Shown: positions 1-12,798, counted from the stretch's first letter. The stretch: DNA of 64,000 nt from Aristolochia californica (GCA_029961685.1 JARWKL010000002.1:22102908-22166907); one strand, 5' to 3'. Translations and numbers: made by a program. Notes: generated from the sequence alone by a model not told the origin.

Positions 1-741
1 ATCTTATATCTTTTTTGTTTACGAGGAAAAATGGGAGAGTGGAAACTCAAGCTTGGATCTGAAGAAAAAAAAAATTTGAACATCCAAACTGGGAATGCAC
101 AAATGCTGAGAGAGATAATTCCAAAAAAGTATCTGTTATTTTTAAAGATAGGCAAAAAAAGTGGGTTGTTTGGCTCTGGTAAATATCCAACCACTTGAGA
201 ATTTAACTTTTTCTACTCCCCCTAATTTTTGGGCCACTAGGCCACTTGCATCCTCAACATGCTTGTGGCATGCACACCCCCCACCACATTTAAAGCATGT
301 TGGGATCAGTTAGAAGTCTCTTTCCTACAAAATTCCACCAAGCTATTATTTGGGGGTTGTACGAGTGAAAATTTCCAAACATGGATTTTGGGGTACATTT
401 TTAGGTGCATGAAATAATTTTCTATTTATTATAGTTTTCAAATTCTTTTGCACACATGAACTCTAAAATTTTCGCTTTGTTGTGATCTTATATCTTTTTT
501 GTTTGCGAGAAAAAATGGGAGAGTGGAAACTCAAGCTTGGATCTGAAGAAAAAAAAAATTTTGAACATCCAAAATGGGAATGCACAAATGCTGAGAGTAA
601 TAATTCCAAAAAGTATCTTTGATTTTTAAAGATAGGCAAAAAAAGTGGGTTGTTTGGCTCTGGTAAATATCCAACCACTTGAGAATTTAACTTTTTCTAC
701 TCCCCCTAATTTTTGGGCTACTAGGCCACTTGCATCCTCAA

Positions 742-756
742 CATGCTTGTGGCATG
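742..756. repeat. Short dyad in each unit (CATGC-TTGTG-GCATG)
   Basis: A 5-bp perfect inverted repeat around a 5-base loop, kept in most units in both orientations. In block II it reads CATGCCACAAGCATG. It is one of the most conserved parts of the unit. It may be a protein-binding dyad or simply a slowly changing part of the repeat; no function can be assigned. Confidence 0.6.
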
Positions 757-1031
757 CACAGGCCCACCACACTTAAAGCATGTTGGGATCAGTTAGAAGT
801 CTCTTTCCTATAAAATTCCACCAAGCTATTATTAGGGGGTTGTACTAGTGGAATTTTTGAAACATGGATTTTGGGGTTCATTTTTTGGCGAGTGAAATAA
901 TTTTCTATTTATTATAGTTTTCAAATTCTTTTGCACATATGAACTCTAAAATTTTCGTTTTGTTGCGATCTTATATCTTTTTTGTTTACGAGGAAAAATG
1001 GGAGAGTGGAAACTCAAGCTTGGATCTGAAG

Positions 1032-1041
1032 AAAAAAAAAA
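1032..1041 (+). repeat. Variable poly-A tract of the unit (example)
   Basis: Every unit has a run of about 7-14 A (T in block II) just before a TTTGAACATCC-type sequence. Its length changes from unit to unit, which shifts the reading frame and ends the open frames that cross it. A-tracts of this size are known to bend DNA and disfavour nucleosomes; here they recur once per ~480 bp. Confidence 0.7.
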
Positions 1042-2099
1042 TTTGAACATCCAAAATGGGAATGCACAAATGCTGAGAGAGATAATTCCAAAAAGTATCT
1101 GTGATTTTTAAAGATAGGCAAAAAAAGTGGGTTGTTTGGCTCTGGTAAATATCCAACCACTTGAGAATTTAACTTTTTCTACTCCCCCTAATTTTTGGGC
1201 CACTAGGCCACTTGCATCCTCAACATGCTTGTGGCATGCACACCTCCCACCACACTTAAAGCATGTTGGGATCAGTTAGAAGTCTCTTTCCTACAAAATT
1301 CCACCAAGCTATTATTAGGGGGTTGTACTAGTGAAAATTTCCAAACATGGATTTTGGGGTTCATTTTTTGGTGCATGAAATAATTTTCTATTTATTATAG
1401 TTTTCAAATTCTTTTGCACACATGAACTCTAAAATTTTCGCTTTGTTGTGATCTTATATCTTTTTTGTTTGCGAGAAAAAATGGGAGAGTGGTAACTCAA
1501 GCATGGATCTGAAGAAAAAAAAAATTTGAACATCCAAAATGCGAATGCACAAATGCTGAGAGAGATAATTCCAAAAAGTATCTGTGATTTTTAAGGATAG
1601 GCAAAAAAAGTGGGTTGTTTGGCTCTGGTAAATATCCAACCAATTGAGAATTTAACTTTTTCTACTCCCCCTAATTTTTGGGCCACTAGGCCACTTGCAT
1701 CCTCAAGATGCTTGTGGCAGGCACACCCCCACCATACTTAAAGCATGTCGGGATCAGTTAGAAGTCGCTTTCCTATAAAATTCCACAGCTATTACTAGGG
1801 GGTTGTACCAGTGAAATTTCCCAAACATGGATTTTGGGGTTCATTTTTAGTGTGTGAAATTATTTTCTATTTATTATAGTTTTCAAATTCTTTTGCACAC
1901 ATGAACTCTAAAATTTTCATTTTGTTGCGTTCTTAGATCTTTTTTGTTTACGAGGAAAAATGGGAGAGTGGAAACTCAAGTTTGGATCTGAAGAAAAAAA
2001 AAAATTTGAACATCCAAAATGGGAATGCACAAATGCTAAGAGAGATAATTCCATAAAGAATCTTTGATTTTTAAGGATAGGCAAAAAGTGGGTTGTTTG

Positions 2100-2135
2100 G
2101 CTCTGGTAAATATCCAACCAAAATTTTTGGGCCAC
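2100..2135 (+). repeat. Unit with internal deletion of about 30 bp
   Basis: The unit between anchors 1708 and 2156 is only 448 bp. Around 2115-2125 the sequence passes from CCAACCA directly to AAATTTTTGGGCCAC, missing the conserved CTTGAGAATTTAAC and CTACTCCCCC stretches. It is a private deletion not shared with neighbours. Confidence 0.8.
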
Positions 2136-5100
2136 TAAGCCACTTGCATCCTCAACATGCTTGTGGCATGCCCACCCCCACCACAGTTAAAGCATGTTGG
2201 GATCAGTTAGAAGTCTCTTTCCTATAAAATTCCACCAAGCTATTACTAGGGGGTTGTACTATTGGAATTTCCCAAACATGGATTTTAGGGTTCATATTTA
2301 GTGCGTTAAATAATTTTCTATTTATTATAGTTTTCAAATTCTTTTGCACACAGGAACTATAAAATTTTCGTTTTGTTGCGATATTATATCTTTTTTGTTT
2401 ACTGGGAAAAATGGGAGAGTGCAAACACAAGTTTGGAACTGAAGAAAACAAAAAAATTAAACATCCAAAATAGGAATGCACAAATGCTGAGAGAGATAAT
2501 TCCAAAAAGTATCTGTTACTTTTAAGGATAGGCAAAAAGTTGGTTGTCTTGCTGTGCTAAATATCCAACCACTTGAGAAGTTAACTTTTTCTACTCCCCC
2601 TAATTTTTGGCCCACTAGGCCACTTGCATCCGCAACATGCTTGTGGCATGCACACCCCCACCACACTTAAAGCATGTTGGGATCAGTTAGAAGTTGCTTT
2701 CCTATAAAATTCCACCAAGCTATTATTAGGGGGTCGTACCAGTGGAATTTCCCAAACATGGATTTTGGGGTTCAATTTTAGTGCGTGAAATTTTTTTTTA
2801 TTTTTATTATTTTCAAATTCTTTTGCACACATGAACTCTAAAATTTTTGTTTTGTTACGATCTTATATCTTTTTTGTTTACGAGGAAAAATGGGAGAGTG
2901 GAAACTCAAGCTTGGATTTGTAGAAAAAAAAAATTTGAACATCCAAAATGGGAATGCACAAATGCTGAGAGAGATAATTACAAAAAGTATCTGTGATTTT
3001 TAAGGACTGGCAAAAAAAGTGGGTTGTTTGGCTCTGGTAAATATCCAACCACTTGAGAATTTAACTTTTTCTACTCCCCCTCATTTTTGGGCCACTAGGC
3101 CGCTTACATCCTCAACATGCTTGTGGCATGCACACCCCCACCACACTTAAAGCATGTTGGGATCAGTTAGAAGTCTATTTCCTATAAAATTCCACCAAGC
3201 TATTATTAGGTGGTTGTACTAGTGGAATTTCCCAAACATGGATTTTGGGGTTCATTTTTTGGTGCGTGAAAAAATATTCTATTTATTTTAGTTTTCAAAT
3301 TCTTTTGCACACATGAACTCTAAAATTTTCGTTTTGTTGCGATCTTATATCTTTTTTGTTTTCGAGGAAAAATGGGAGAGTGGAAACTCAAGTTTGGATC
3401 TGAAGAAAAAACAAAAAAATTTAAACATCCAAAATGGGAATGCACAAATGCTGAGAGAGATAATTCCAAAAAGTATCTGTGATTTTTAAGGATAGGCAAA
3501 AAGTGGGTTGTTTGGCTCTGGTAAATATCCAACCACTAGAGAATTTAACTTTTTCTTCTCCCCCTAATTTTTGGGCCACTAGGCCTCTTGCATCCTCAAC
3601 ATGCTTGTGGCATGCACACCCCCACCACACTTAAAGCATGTTGGGTTTAGTTAGTAGTCTCTTTCCAATAAAATTCCACCAAGCTATTATTAGGGGGTTG
3701 TACTAGTGGAATTTCCCAAACGTGGATTTTGGGGTTCATTTTTTGGTGCGTGAAATAATTTTCTGTTTATTATAGTTTTCAAATTGTTTTGCACACATGA
3801 ACTCTAAAATTTTCGTTTTCTTGCGATCTTATATCTTTTTTGTTTACGAGGAAAAATGGGAGAGTGGAAACTCAAGTTTGGATCTGAAGAAAAAACAAAA
3901 AAATTTGTACATCATAAATGGGAATGCACAAATGCTGAGAGAGATAATTCCAAAAAGTATCTGTGATTTTTAAGGATAGGCAAAAAGTGGGTTGTTTGGC
4001 TCTGGTAAATATCCAACCACTTGAGAATTTAACTTTTTCTACTCCCCCTAATTTTTGGGCCACTAGGCCACTTGCATCCTCAACATGCTTGTCGCATGCA
4101 CACCCCCCCACCACACTTAAAGCATGTCGGGATCAGTTAGAAGTCTCTTTCCTATAAAATTCCACCAAACTATTATTAGGGAGTTGTACTAGTGGAATTT
4201 CCACAACATGGATTTTGGGGTTCATTTTTTGGTGCGTGAAATAATTTTCTATTTATTACAGTTTTCAAATTCTTTTGCACACAGACACTCTAAAATTTTT
4301 CGTTTTGTAGCGATCTTATATTTTTTTTGTTTACGAGGAAAAATGGGAGAGTGGAAACTCAAGCTTGGATCTGAAGAAAAAAAAATTTGAACATCCAAAA
4401 TGGGAATGCAGAAATGCTGAGAGACATAATTCCAAAAAGTATCTGTGATTTTTAAGGATAGGCAAAAAAAGTGCGTTGTTTGGCTCTGGTAAATATCCAA
4501 CCACTTGAGAATTTAACTTTTTCTACTCCCCCTAATTTTTGGGCCACTAGGCCACTTGCATCCTCAACATGCTTGTGGCATGCACACCCCCACCATACTT
4601 AAAGCATGTTGGGATCAGTTAGAAGTCTCTTTCCTATAAAATTCCACCAAGCTATTATTAGGGGGTTGTACTAGTGGAAATTCCCAAACATGGATTTTGG
4701 GGTTAATTTTTTGGTGCGTGAAATAATTTTCTATTTATTATAGTTTTCAAATTCTTTTACACACATGAACTCTATAATTTTCATTTTGTTGCGATCTAAT
4801 ATCTTTTTTGCTTACGAGGAAAAATGGGAGAGTGGAAACTGAAGCTTGGATCTGAAGAAAAAAAAATTTAAACATCCAAAATGGGAATGCACAAATGCCG
4901 AGAGAGATAATTCCAAAAATTATCTGTGATTTTTAAGGATAGGCAAAAAATGGGTTGTTTGGCTCTGGTAAATATCCAACCACTTGAGAATTTAACTTTT
5001 TCTACTACCCCTAATTTTTGGGCCACTAGGCCACTTGCATCCTCAACATGCTTGTGGCATGCACACCCCCACCACACTTAAAGCATGTTGGGATCAGTTA

Positions 5101-5575
5101 GAAGTCTCTTTCCTGTAAAATTCCACCAAGCTATTATTAGGGGGTTGTACTAGTGGAAATTCCCAAACATGGATTTTGGGGTTCATTTTTTAGTATGTGA
5201 AATAATTTTCTATTTATTATAGTTTTCAAATTCTTTTGCACACATGAACTCTAAAATTTTTGTTTTGTTGCGATCTTATATCTTTTTTGTTTACGTGGAA
5301 AAATGGGAGAGTGGAAACTCAAGCATGGATCTGAAGAAAAAAAAAAATTTGAACATCCAAAATGGGAATGCACAAATGCTGAGAGAGATAATTCTAAAAA
5401 GTATCTTTATTTTTAAGGATAGGCAAAAAAAGTGGGTTGTTTGGCTATGGTAAATATCCAATCACTTGAGAATTTAACTTTTTCTAGTCCCCCTAATTTT
5501 TGGGCCACTAGGCCACTTGCATCCTCAACATGCTTGTGGCATGCACACCCCCACCACACTTAAAGCATGTTGGGA

Positions 5576-7490
5576 TCAGTTAGAAGTCTCTTTCCTATAA
5601 AATTCCACCAAGGTATTATTAGGGGGTTGTACTAGTGGAATTTCCCAAACATTGATTTTGGGGTTCATTTTTTGGTGCGTGAAATAATTTTCTATTTATT
5701 ATAGTTTTCAAATTCTTTTGCACACATGAACTCTAAAATTCTCGTTTTGTTGCGATCTTATATCTTTTTTGTTGACGAGGAAAAATGGGAGAGTGCAAAC
5801 TCAAGCTTGGATCTGAAGAAAAAAAAAATTTGAACATCCAAAATGGGAATGCACAAATGCTGAGAGAGATAATTCCAAAAACTATCTGTGACTTTTAAGG
5901 ATAGGCAAAAAAAGTGGGATGTTTGGCTCTGGTAAATATCCAACCACTTGAGAATTTAACTTTTTCTACTCCCCCTAATTTTTGGGCCACTAGGCCACTT
6001 GCATCCTCAACATGGTTGTGGCATGCACACCCCCACCACACTTAAAGCATGTTGGGATCAGTTAGAAGTCTCTTTCCTATAAAATTCCACCAAGCTATTA
6101 TTAGGTTGTTGTACTAGTGGAAATTCCCAAACATGGATTTTGGGGTTCATTTTTTGGTGCGTGAAATAATTTTCTATTTATTATAGTTTTAAAATTCTTT
6201 TGCACACATGAACTCTATAATTTTTGTTTAGTTGCGATCTAAAATCTTTTTTGTTTACAAGGAAAAATGGGAGAGTGGTAACTCAAGCTTGGATCTGAAG
6301 AAAAAAAAAATTGAACATCCAAAATGGGAATGCACAAATGCTGAGAGAGATAATTCCAAAAAGTATCGGTGATTTTTAAGGTAGGCAAAAAGTGGGTTGT
6401 TTGGCTCTGGTAAATATCCAACCACTTGAGAATTTAACTTTTTCAACTCCCCCTAATTTTTGGGCCACTAGGCCACTTGCATCCTCAACATGCTTGAGGC
6501 CCCACCACACTTAAAGCATGTTGGGATCAATTAGAAGTCTCTTTCCTATAAAATTCCACCAAGCTATTATTAGGGGGTTGTGCTAGTGAAATTTCCCAAA
6601 AATGGATTTTGGGGTTTATTTTTTGGTGCGTGAAATAATTTTCTATTTAGTATAGTTTTCAAATTCTTTTGCACACACGAACTCTAAAATTTTTCGTTTT
6701 GTTGCGATCATATATCTTTTTTGTTTATGAGGAAAAATGGGATAGTGGAAACTCAAGCATGGATCTGAAGAAAAAAAAAATTTGAACATCCAAAATGGGA
6801 ATGCACAAATGCTGATAGAGATAATTCCAAAATGTATCTGTGATTTTTAAGGATAGGAAAAAAGTGGGTTGTTTGGCTCCGGTAAATATCCAACCACTTG
6901 AGAATTTAACTTTTTCTACTCCCCCTAATTTTTTGGCCACTAGGCCACTTGCATCCTCAACATGCTTGTGGCATGCACACCCCCACCACACTTAAAGCAT
7001 GTTGGGATCAGTTACAAGTCTCTTTCCTATAAAATTCCACTAACCTATTATTAGGGTGTTGTACTAGTGGAATTTCCCAAGCATGGATTTTGGGGTTCAT
7101 TTTTTGGTGCGTGAAATAATTTTCTATTTATTATAGTTTTCAAATTCTTTTGCACACACGAACTCTAAAATTTTTAATTTGTTGCGATTTTATATCTTTT
7201 TTGTTTACGAGGAAAAATGGGTGAGTGGAAACTCAAGCTTGGGTCTGCAGAAAAAAAAAAATTTGAACATCCAAAATGGGAATGCACAAATGCTGAGAGA
7301 GATAATTCCAAAAAGTATCTGTGATTTTTAAGGATAGGCCAAAAAAGTGGGTTGTTTTGCTCTGGTAAATATCTAACCACTTGAGAATTTAACTTTTTCT
7401 ACTCCCCCTAATTTTTGGGCCGCTAGGCCACTTGCATCCTCAACATGTTTGTGGCATGCACACCCCCACCACACTTAAAGCATGTTGGGT
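5576..7490 (+). repeat. Four-unit higher-order repeat, copy 1 (1915 bp)
   Basis: Four satellite units of 482, 478, 472 and 483 bp whose private variants recur in the same order exactly 1915 bp downstream. Shared private marks include a unit whose anchor is shortened to CATGCTTGAGGCCCC (6489 and 8404), CATGGTTGTGGC (6011 and 7926) and GGTCTGCAG before the poly-A tract. By eye I count only about five single-base differences from copy 2, for example at 5889, 6581, 7041 and 7228. Homology fades to ordinary unit-to-unit divergence left of about 5576. Confidence 0.9.
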
Positions 7491-9395
7491 TTAGTTAGAA
7501 GTCTCTTTCCTATAAAATTCCACCAAGCTATTATTAGGGGGTTGTACTAGTGGAATTTCCCAAACATTGATTTTGGGGTTCATTTTTTGGTGCGTGAAAT
7601 AATTTTCTATTTATTATAGTTTTCAAATTCTTTTGCACACATGAACTCTAAAATTCTCGTTTTGTTGCGATCTTATATCTTTTTTGTTGACGAGGAAAAA
7701 TGGGAGAGTGCAAACTCAAGCTTGGATCTGAAGAAAAAAAAAATTTGAACATCCAAAATGGGAATGCACAAATGCTGAGAGAGATAATTCCAAAAACTAT
7801 CTGTGATTTTTAAGGATAGGCAAAAAAAGTGGGATGTTTGGCTCTGGTAAATATCCAACCACTTGAGAATTTAACTTTTTCTACTCCCCCTAATTTTTGG
7901 GCCACTAGGCCACTTGCATCCTCAACATGGTTGTGGCATGCACACCCCCACCACACTTAAAGCATGTTGGGATCAGTTAGAAGTCTCTTTCCTATAAAAT
8001 TCCACCAAGCTATTATTAGGTTGTTGTACTAGTGGAAATTCCCAAACATGGATTTTGGGGTTCATTTTTTGGTGCGTGAAATAATTTTCTATTTATTATA
8101 GTTTTAAAATTCTTTTGCACACATGAACTCTATAATTTTTGTTTAGTTGCGATCTAAAATCTTTTTTGTTTACAAGGAAAAATGGGAGAGTGGTAACTCA
8201 AGCTTGGATCTGAAGAAAAAAAAAATTGAACATCCAAAATGGGAATGCACAAATGCTGAGAGAGATAATTCCAAAAAGTATCGGTGATTTTTAAGGTAGG
8301 CAAAAAGTGGGTTGTTTGGCTCTGGTAAATATCCAACCACTTGAGAATTTAACTTTTTCAACTCCCCCTAATTTTTGGGCCACTAGGCCACTTGCATCCT
8401 CAACATGCTTGAGGCCCCACCACACTTAAAGCATGTTGGGATCAATTAGAAGTCTCTTTCCTATAAAATTCCACCAAGCTATTATTAGGGGGTTGTACTA
8501 GTGAAATTTCCCAAAAATGGATTTTGGGGTTTATTTTTTGGTGCGTGAAATAATTTTCTATTTAGTATAGTTTTCAAATTCTTTTGCACACACGAACTCT
8601 AAAATTTTTCGTTTTGTTGCGATCATATATCTTTTTTGTTTATGAGGAAAAATGGGATAGTGGAAACTCAAGCATGGATCTGAAGAAAAAAAAAATTTGA
8701 ACATCCAAAATGGGAATGCACAAATGCTGATAGAGATAATTCCAAAATGTATCTGTGATTTTTAAGGATAGGAAAAAAGTGGGTTGTTTGGCTCCGGTAA
8801 ATATCCAACCACTTGAGAATTTAACTTTTTCTACTCCCCCTAATTTTTTGGCCACTAGGCCACTTGCATCCTCAACATGCTTGTGGCATGCACACCCCCA
8901 CCACACTTAAAGCATGTTGGGATCAGTTACAAGTCTCTTTCCTATAAAATTCCACCAACCTATTATTAGGGTGTTGTACTAGTGGAATTTCCCAAGCATG
9001 GATTTTGGGGTTCATTTTTTGGTGCGTGAAATAATTTTCTATTTATTATAGTTTTCAAATTCTTTTGCACACACGAACTCTAAAATTTTTAATTTGTTGC
9101 GATTTTATATCTTTTTTGTTTACGAGGAAAAATGGGTGAGTAGAAACTCAAGCTTGGGTCTGCAGAAAAAAAAAAATTTGAACATCCAAAATGGGAATGC
9201 ACAAATGCTGAGAGAGATAATTCCAAAAAGTATCTATGATTTTTAAGGATAGGCCAAAAAAGTGGGTTGTTTTGCTCTGGTAAATATCTAACCACTTGAG
9301 AATTTAACTTTTTCTACTCCCCCTAATTTTTGGGCCGCTAGGCCACTTGCATCCTCAACATGTTTGTGGCATGCACACCCCCACCACACTTAAAG
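7491..9395 (+). repeat. Four-unit higher-order repeat, copy 2
   Basis: A near-identical tandem copy of the preceding 1915-bp block. High identity stops at about 9395, where T replaces C in the AAGCATGTTGGG motif and further mismatches follow. It is consistent with one recent unequal exchange between units four positions apart. Confidence 0.9.
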
Positions 9396-10445
9396 TATGT
9401 TGGGATCAGTTAGAAGTCTCTTTCCTATAAAATTCCACCAAGCTATTATTAGGGGGTTGTACTAGTGGAATTTCCCAAACATGGATTTTGGGGTTCTTTT
9501 TTTGGTGAGTGAAATAATTTTCTATTTATTATTGTTTTCAAATTCTTTTGCACACACGAACTCGAAAATTTTCGTTTTGTTGCGATCTTATATCTTTTTT
9601 GTTTTCGAGGAAAACTGGGAGAGAGGAAACTCAAGCTTGGATCTGAAGAAAAAAACAAAATTTGAACATCCAAAATGGGAATGCACAAATGCTGAGAGAG
9701 ATAATTCCAAAGAGTATCTGTGATTTTTAAGGATAGGGAAAAAGTGGGTTGTTTGGCTCTGGTAAATATCCAACCACTTGAAAATTTAACTTTTTCTATT
9801 CCCCCTAATTTTTGGGCCACTAGGCCACTTGCATCCTCAACATGCTTGTGGCATGCACACCCCCACCTCACTTAAAGCATGTTGGGATCAGTTAGAAGTC
9901 TCTTTCCTATAAAATTCCACCAAGCTATTATTAGGGGGTTGTACTAGTGGAAATTCCCAAACATGGATTTTGGGGTTCATTTTTGGGTGCGTGAAATAAT
10001 TTTCTATTTATTATAGTTTTCAAATTCTTTTGCACACATGAACTCTGAAATTTTCGTTTTGTTGCGATCTCATATCTTTTTTGTTTATGAGGAAAAATGG
10101 GAGAGTGGAAACTCAAGCATGGATCTGAAGAAAAAAAAATTTTCAACATCCAAAATGGGAATGCACAAATGCTGAGAGTGATAATTCCAAAAAGTATCTT
10201 TGATTTGTAAGGATAGGCAAAAAAAGTGGGTTGTTTGGCTCTGGTAAATATCCAACCACTTGAGAATTTAACTTTTTCTACTCCCCCTAATTTTTGGGCC
10301 ACTAGGCCACTTTCATCCTCAACATGCTTGTGGCATGCACACCCCCACCACACTTAAAGCATGTTGGGATCAGTTAGAAGTCTCTTTCCTATAAAATTCC
10401 ACCCAGCTATTATTAGGGGGTTGTACTACTGGAATTTCCCAAAAC
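9396..10445 (+). repeat. Block I: last early-type units
   Basis: About two units of the early sub-type (GGGAATGCAC, short T run before GCACAC) following the 1915-bp duplication. Open frames of 140 codons occur here on the minus strand at 9449-9871 and 9931-10353. They are the longest in the window and cover almost a whole unit because the poly-A tract happens to keep frame. I treat them as chance. Confidence 0.8.
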
Positions 10446-12798
10446 ATGGATTTTGGGGTTCATTTTTAGTGCGTGAAATAATTTTCTATTTATTATAGTT
10501 TTCAAATTCTTTTGCACACATGAACTCTGAAATTTTCGTTTTGTTGCGATCTTATATCTTTTTTATTTACGAGGAAAAATGGGAGAGTGGAAACTTAAGT
10601 TTGGATCTGAAGAAAAAAAAAAATTGAACGTCCAAAATGAAAATGCACAATGCTGAGTGAGATAATTCCAAAAAGTATCTGTGATTTTTAAGGATAGGCA
10701 AAAAGTGGGTTATTTGGCTCTTGTAAATATCCAACCACTTGAGAATTTAACTTTTTCTACTCCCCCTAATCTTTGGGCCTGTAGGCCACTTGCATCCTCA
10801 ACATGCTTGTGCCAAGCACACCCACCACACTTAAAGCATGTTGGGATCAGTTAGAAGTCTCTTTCCTATAAAATTCCACCAAGCTATTATTAGGGGGTTG
10901 TACTAGTGGAATTTCCAAAACATGGATTTTGGGGTTCATTTTTAGTGCGTGAAAAAGTTTTTTATTTATTATAGTTTTCAAATTCTTTTTTTGCACACAT
11001 GAACTCTAAAATTTTCGTTTTGTTGCGATCTTATATCTTTTTTGTTTACGAGGAAAAATGGGAGAGTGGAAACTCAAGTTTGGATTTGAAGAAAAAAACA
11101 AATTTGAACATCCAAAATGGAATTGCACAAATGCTGAGAGAGATAATTCCAAAAAGTATCTGTGATTTTTAAGGATAGGCAAAAAGTGGGTTGTTTGGCT
11201 CGGGTAAATATCCAACCACTTGAGAATGTAACATTTTCTACTCTCCTTAATTTTTGGGCCACTAGGCCACTTGCATCCTCAACATGCTTGTGGCATGCAC
11301 ACCCACCACACTTAAAGCTTGTTGGGATCAGTTAGAAGTCTCTATCCTATAAAATTCCACCAAGCTATTATTAGGGGGTTGTACTAGTGGAATTTCCCAA
11401 ACATGAATTTTGGGGTTCATTTTTAGTGTGTGGAATAATTTTCTATTTATTATAGTTTTCAAATTCTTTTTTTGCACACATGAACTCTAAAATTTTTGTT
11501 TTGTTGTGATCTTATATCTTTTTTGTTTACGAGGAAAAATGGGAGAGTGGAAACTCAAGTTTGGATCTGAAGAAAAAAAAATTTGAACATCCAAAATGGA
11601 AATGCACAAATGTTGAGAGAGATAATTCCAAAAAGTATCTGTGATTTTTAAGGATAGGCAAAAAGTGGGTTGTTTGGCTCTCGTAAATATCCAACCACTT
11701 GAAAATTTAACTTTTTCTACTCCGCCTAATTTTTGGGCCACTAGGCCACTTGCATCCTCAACATGCTTGTGGCATGCACACCCACCACACTTAAAGCATG
11801 TTGGGATCAGTTAGAAGTCTCTTTCCTATAAAATTCCACCAAGCTATTATTAGTGGGTTGTACTAGTGGAATTTCCCAAAGATGGATTTTGGGGTTCATT
11901 TTTAGTGCGTGAAATAATTTTCTATTTATTATAGTTTTCAAATTCTTTTTTTGCACACATGAACTCTAAAATTTTCGTTTTGTTGCGATCTTATATCTTT
12001 TTTGTTTACGAGGAAAAATGGGAGAGTGGAAACTCAAGATTGGATGTAAAGAAAAAAAAAAATTTTAACATCCAAAATGGAAATCCACAAATGATGAGAG
12101 AGATAATTCCAAAAAGTTTCTGTGATTTTTAAGGATAGGCAAAAAGTGGGTTGTTTGGCTATGGTAAATGTCCAACCACTTGAGAATTTAACTTTTTCTA
12201 CTCCCCCTAATTTTTGGGCCACTAGGCCACTTGCATCCTCAACATGCGTGTGGCATGCACACCCACCACACTTAAAGCATGTTGGGATTAGTTAGAAGTC
12301 TCCTTCCTATAAAATTCCACGAAGCTATTATTAGGGGGTTGTACTAGTGGAATTTCCCAAACATAAATTTTGGGGTTCATTTTTAGTGCGTGAAATAATT
12401 TTCTATTTATTATAGTTTTCAAGTTCTTTTTTTGCACACATGAACTCTAAAATTTTCGTTTTTTTGCGATCTTATATCTTTTTTGTTTACGAGGAAAAAT
12501 GGGAGAGTGGAAACTCAAGTTTGGATCTGAAGAAAAAAAAAATTTGAACATCTAAAATGGAAATGCACAAATGCTAAGAAAGATAATTCCAAAAAGTATC
12601 TGTGATTTTTAAGGATAGGCAAAAAGTGGGTTGTTTGGCTCTCGTAAATATCCAACCACTTGAGAATTTAACTTTTTATACTCCCCCTAATTTTTGGGCC
12701 ACTAGGCCTCTTGCGTCCTCAACATGCTTGTGGCATGCACACCCACCACACTTAAAGCATGTTGGGATCAGTTAGAAGTCTCTTTCCTATAGAATTCC
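10446..12798 (+). repeat. Block I right part: late sub-type units
   Basis: About five units of a different sub-type: GAAATGCAC in place of GGGAATGCAC, seven T before GCACACATG from 10980 on, CACCCACCACAC in place of the longer C run, and TTTTTAGTGCGTG. The same sub-type fills block III and, inverted, much of block II. The change is sharp, within one unit at about 10450-10650. The array ends mid-unit at GAATTCC (12798), abutting the LTR. Confidence 0.8.

Larger units (their letters stand above)
742..1223 (+). repeat. Representative satellite unit (482 bp)
   Basis: One complete unit, cut arbitrarily at the anchor motif. Reading forward it holds: the CATGC/GCATG dyad; a C-rich CACC-type stretch; AAAGCATGTTGGGATCAG; CCTATAAAATTCCACC; a G5 stretch followed by TACTAGTGG and AATTTCCCAAACATGG; an AT-rich segment ending in TTGCACACATGAACTC; TTGTTGCGATC; ATGGGAGAGTGGAAACTC; a run of about ten A; AATGCACAAATGCTGAGAG; a G-rich GTGGGTTGTTTGGCTC; and GGCCACTAGGCCACTTGC leading into the next copy. 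Most units keep an ACTAGT site and a GCATGC site, so both recur about every 480 bp. I do not recognise the family by name. Confidence 0.9.
1..5575 (+). repeat. Block I left part: individually diverged units, early sub-type
   Basis: About 11.6 units without an obvious higher-order pattern. The sub-type is marked by GGGAATGCAC after the poly-A tract, by TTCTTTTGCACAC (four T) and mostly by CACCCCCACCACAC. No gene is seen in this stretch. Open frames on the minus strand are the repeat itself. Confidence 0.85.
1..12798 (+). repeat. Satellite block I, forward orientation (about 27 units of ~480 bp)
   Basis: A head-to-tail tandem array with no other sequence in it. I tracked one conserved anchor, CATGCTTGTGGCATGCAC, and found it at 258, 742, 1224, 1708, 2156, 2636, 3116, 3600, 4084, 4568, 5047, 5529, 6011, 6489, 6961, 7444, 7926, 8404, 8876, 9359, 9841, 10323, 10802, 11283, 11762, 12243 and 12723 (some copies carry a substitution). 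Spacing is 472-484 bp except for one deleted unit. Units differ by scattered substitutions and by the length of a poly-A tract. The array runs off the left edge and stops at 12798, where an LTR begins in the middle of a unit. 'Forward' is my convention. This is non-coding satellite DNA; its chromosomal position cannot be read from the sequence. Confidence 0.97.

Noticed and set aside
751..756. Palindromic GCATGC and ACTAGT sites as regulatory operators
   Set aside because: They are constant parts of the repeat with no gene nearby. They are useful as restriction-ladder sites but there is no evidence of regulation.
12791..12798. Target-site duplication for the retrotransposon (GAATTCC side)
   Set aside because: The other end of the element is missing, so there is nothing to compare. 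AATTCC occurs in every satellite unit and matches would be meaningless.
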